Shown piece by piece: positions 5,223-5,915 of a stretch of 5,915 bases of DNA. Numbering within the stretch: the first letter of the stretch is position 1; every line of letters starts with the position of its first letter. Origin of the DNA: Planctomycetaceae bacterium (GTDB lineage Bacteria > Planctomycetota > Planctomycetia > Planctomycetales > Planctomycetaceae); NCBI GenBank assembly GCA_003503535.1, contig DOCI01000249.1:740-6654 (forward strand). The letters are read 5' to 3'. Made by a program: the position numbers and the translations under genes. The notes beneath the pieces are model-generated. The model was not told the DNA's origin and searched no databases. It saw only the letters and a list, made by a program, of their open reading frames with translations.

Positions 5223-5831
5223 TTATTCGGAGAGTTCCTGAATCTTGGGATCATTCGTAAACACATTCTGCACCATGCGGATCAGGTGTTTCTCTGTGTA
5301 ATCAAAATGTCCCCCGCCAATCAGTTTCCCATCCTCAAAAACACCAAGTATGCCGCACCCAAAGCAGATCAGCACATCAATGCTTTTCTCTGCGCTGGTA
5401 TATTTTATTCTAACTCCAGGATACGGCCTACAACCTTTAGGACTACTCTCATTAAAAGAGTTTTTTGTTGTCATAAAGTTAACAAATTCAGAAGCAGTTT
5501 TGGGCTTTAATTCAATTGGTCCTTCAATAACGGGATAGTCTTCTACTGTGGCATTGCCCCAATTTTGTTCCTGAGAAGAGGGATCAATAGTAAATGCTTC
5601 GACAGTTGCAGCATTTGCAACGATTTTGTAATTCTCCTCATTCTTGTAGACCTCTTTTTTAAACTTTTCTTCAGATAAATAAACCTCACCAAATGGATTC
5701 TGTTCAGTCAAGGAGGAATTATTTGAATCGCAACCCAAAACCACTACGAATGCCAATAAAATTAACACTCCAAATGGATAGCAATCAGATACGCATTGTT
5801 TAAAACGATCACCCCTTGTGGACTGTGCCAT
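5223..5831 (-). CDS. Putative lipoprotein of unknown function with CFGCG motif, A+T-rich
   Basis: A 202-residue protein. After a polar N-region it has a hydrophobic stretch, FGVLILLAFVVVLGC, ending in the lipobox VLGC, so mature protein would begin at C34 with lipid attachment; Asp at the next position is known in other bacteria to favour inner-membrane retention. The mature part begins with a polar, Asn/Ser/Glu-rich linker. Residues about 130-180 form the most structured part: GCRPYPGVRIKY, then SIDVLICFGCGILGVFEDGKLIGGGHFD, a beta-rich segment with C134, C156 and C159. A Cys followed by a short basic segment and then a hydrophobic strand ending in CFxC resembles small planctomycete hypothetical proteins from memory, but I cannot name a family. 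The start ATG at 5831 has only AGGG at 10 nt. Hand counts of sampled lines give 28-37% G+C here against 53-55% in the radical SAM gene, which hints at transfer or relaxed codon choice. It converges on the radical SAM gene. Confidence 0.78.
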   Translation of the reverse strand: MAQSTRGDRFKQCVSDCYPFGVLILLAFVVVLGCDSNNSSLTEQNPFGEVYLSEEKFKKEVYKNEENYKIVANAATVEAFTIDPSSQEQNWGNATVEDYPVIEGPIELKPKTASEFVNFMTTKNSFNESSPKGCRPYPGVRIKYTSAEKSIDVLICFGCGILGVFEDGKLIGGGHFDYTEKHLIRMVQNVFTNDPKIQELSE

Positions 5832-5875
5832 TTTGATTTAACCCTGAGCTGAACAATAAACTCACAACTTATTGA

Positions 5876-5885
5876 CAGTGATGAC
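5876..5885 (+). repeat. Solo copy of the repeat core 10-mer CAGTGATGAC
   Basis: This 10-mer is the loop and inner stem of the right hairpin of copy B (minus strand, 1903-1912). It also occurs in copy A (670-679, minus strand) and at the radical SAM stop codon (5186-5195, plus strand). Here it stands without the GGCGAGCC end. The last bases of the window (about 5897-5915) read ACTTGCGCTTCGTGCTTG; from memory similar strings recur in planctomycete intergenic DNA, so another repeat may start here. Confidence 0.35.
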
Positions 5886-5915
5886 GTCGATACACTCACT
5901 TGCGCTTCGTGCTTG

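Overview
The window looks like a piece of a planctomycete chromosome. This is inferred from gene style: a Ser/Thr protein kinase with a non-catalytic helical N-terminus, an HU-type protein with a Pro/Ser/Glu-rich tail, a very short lipoprotein ending in a TPYRTHGG-type tail, a cysteine-rich YkgJ-like protein, and many palindromic intergenic repeats. No rRNA, tRNA, transposase, CRISPR array or phage gene was seen.

Layout. On the minus strand, right to left from position 3402, lie a kinase with a C-terminal pseudo-receiver (1933-3402), a YkgJ-like Cys-cluster protein (1289-1774), an HU-family protein (752-1252, TTG start with a strong ribosome binding site) and a small lipoprotein (62-280). Facing away from the kinase across a 466-nt gap is a radical SAM enzyme on the plus strand (3869-5191). 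It converges with a second, A+T-rich lipoprotein gene on the minus strand (5223-5831). YkgJ and HU are close together, but HU appears to have its own promoter inside the 3' end of the ykgJ-like gene. No obvious single pathway links the six genes; kinase signalling, nucleoid structure and radical SAM chemistry seem to be independent neighbours.

The most striking content is intergenic. Two complete elements of 110-113 nt (634-746 and 1815-1924) and the end of a third (1-23) belong to one modular palindromic family. Each end is a unit of the form GGCGAGCC, then a hairpin with a GTNA tetraloop, then GGGT, and the two units face each other. The five readable hairpins have different stem sequences, yet nearly every change is matched on the other side, so pairing rather than sequence is kept. 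All three elements lie just past the stop codon of a minus-strand gene. The core 10-mer CAGTGATGAC also occurs alone at the radical SAM stop codon and near the right edge. Two unrelated structured elements are present: nested palindromes at 543-610 and a G/C-rich branched hairpin at 3614-3689. These repeats, together with the kinase-pseudo-receiver fusion, are the main leads. Everything rests on reading the sequence by eye; no database search was possible.
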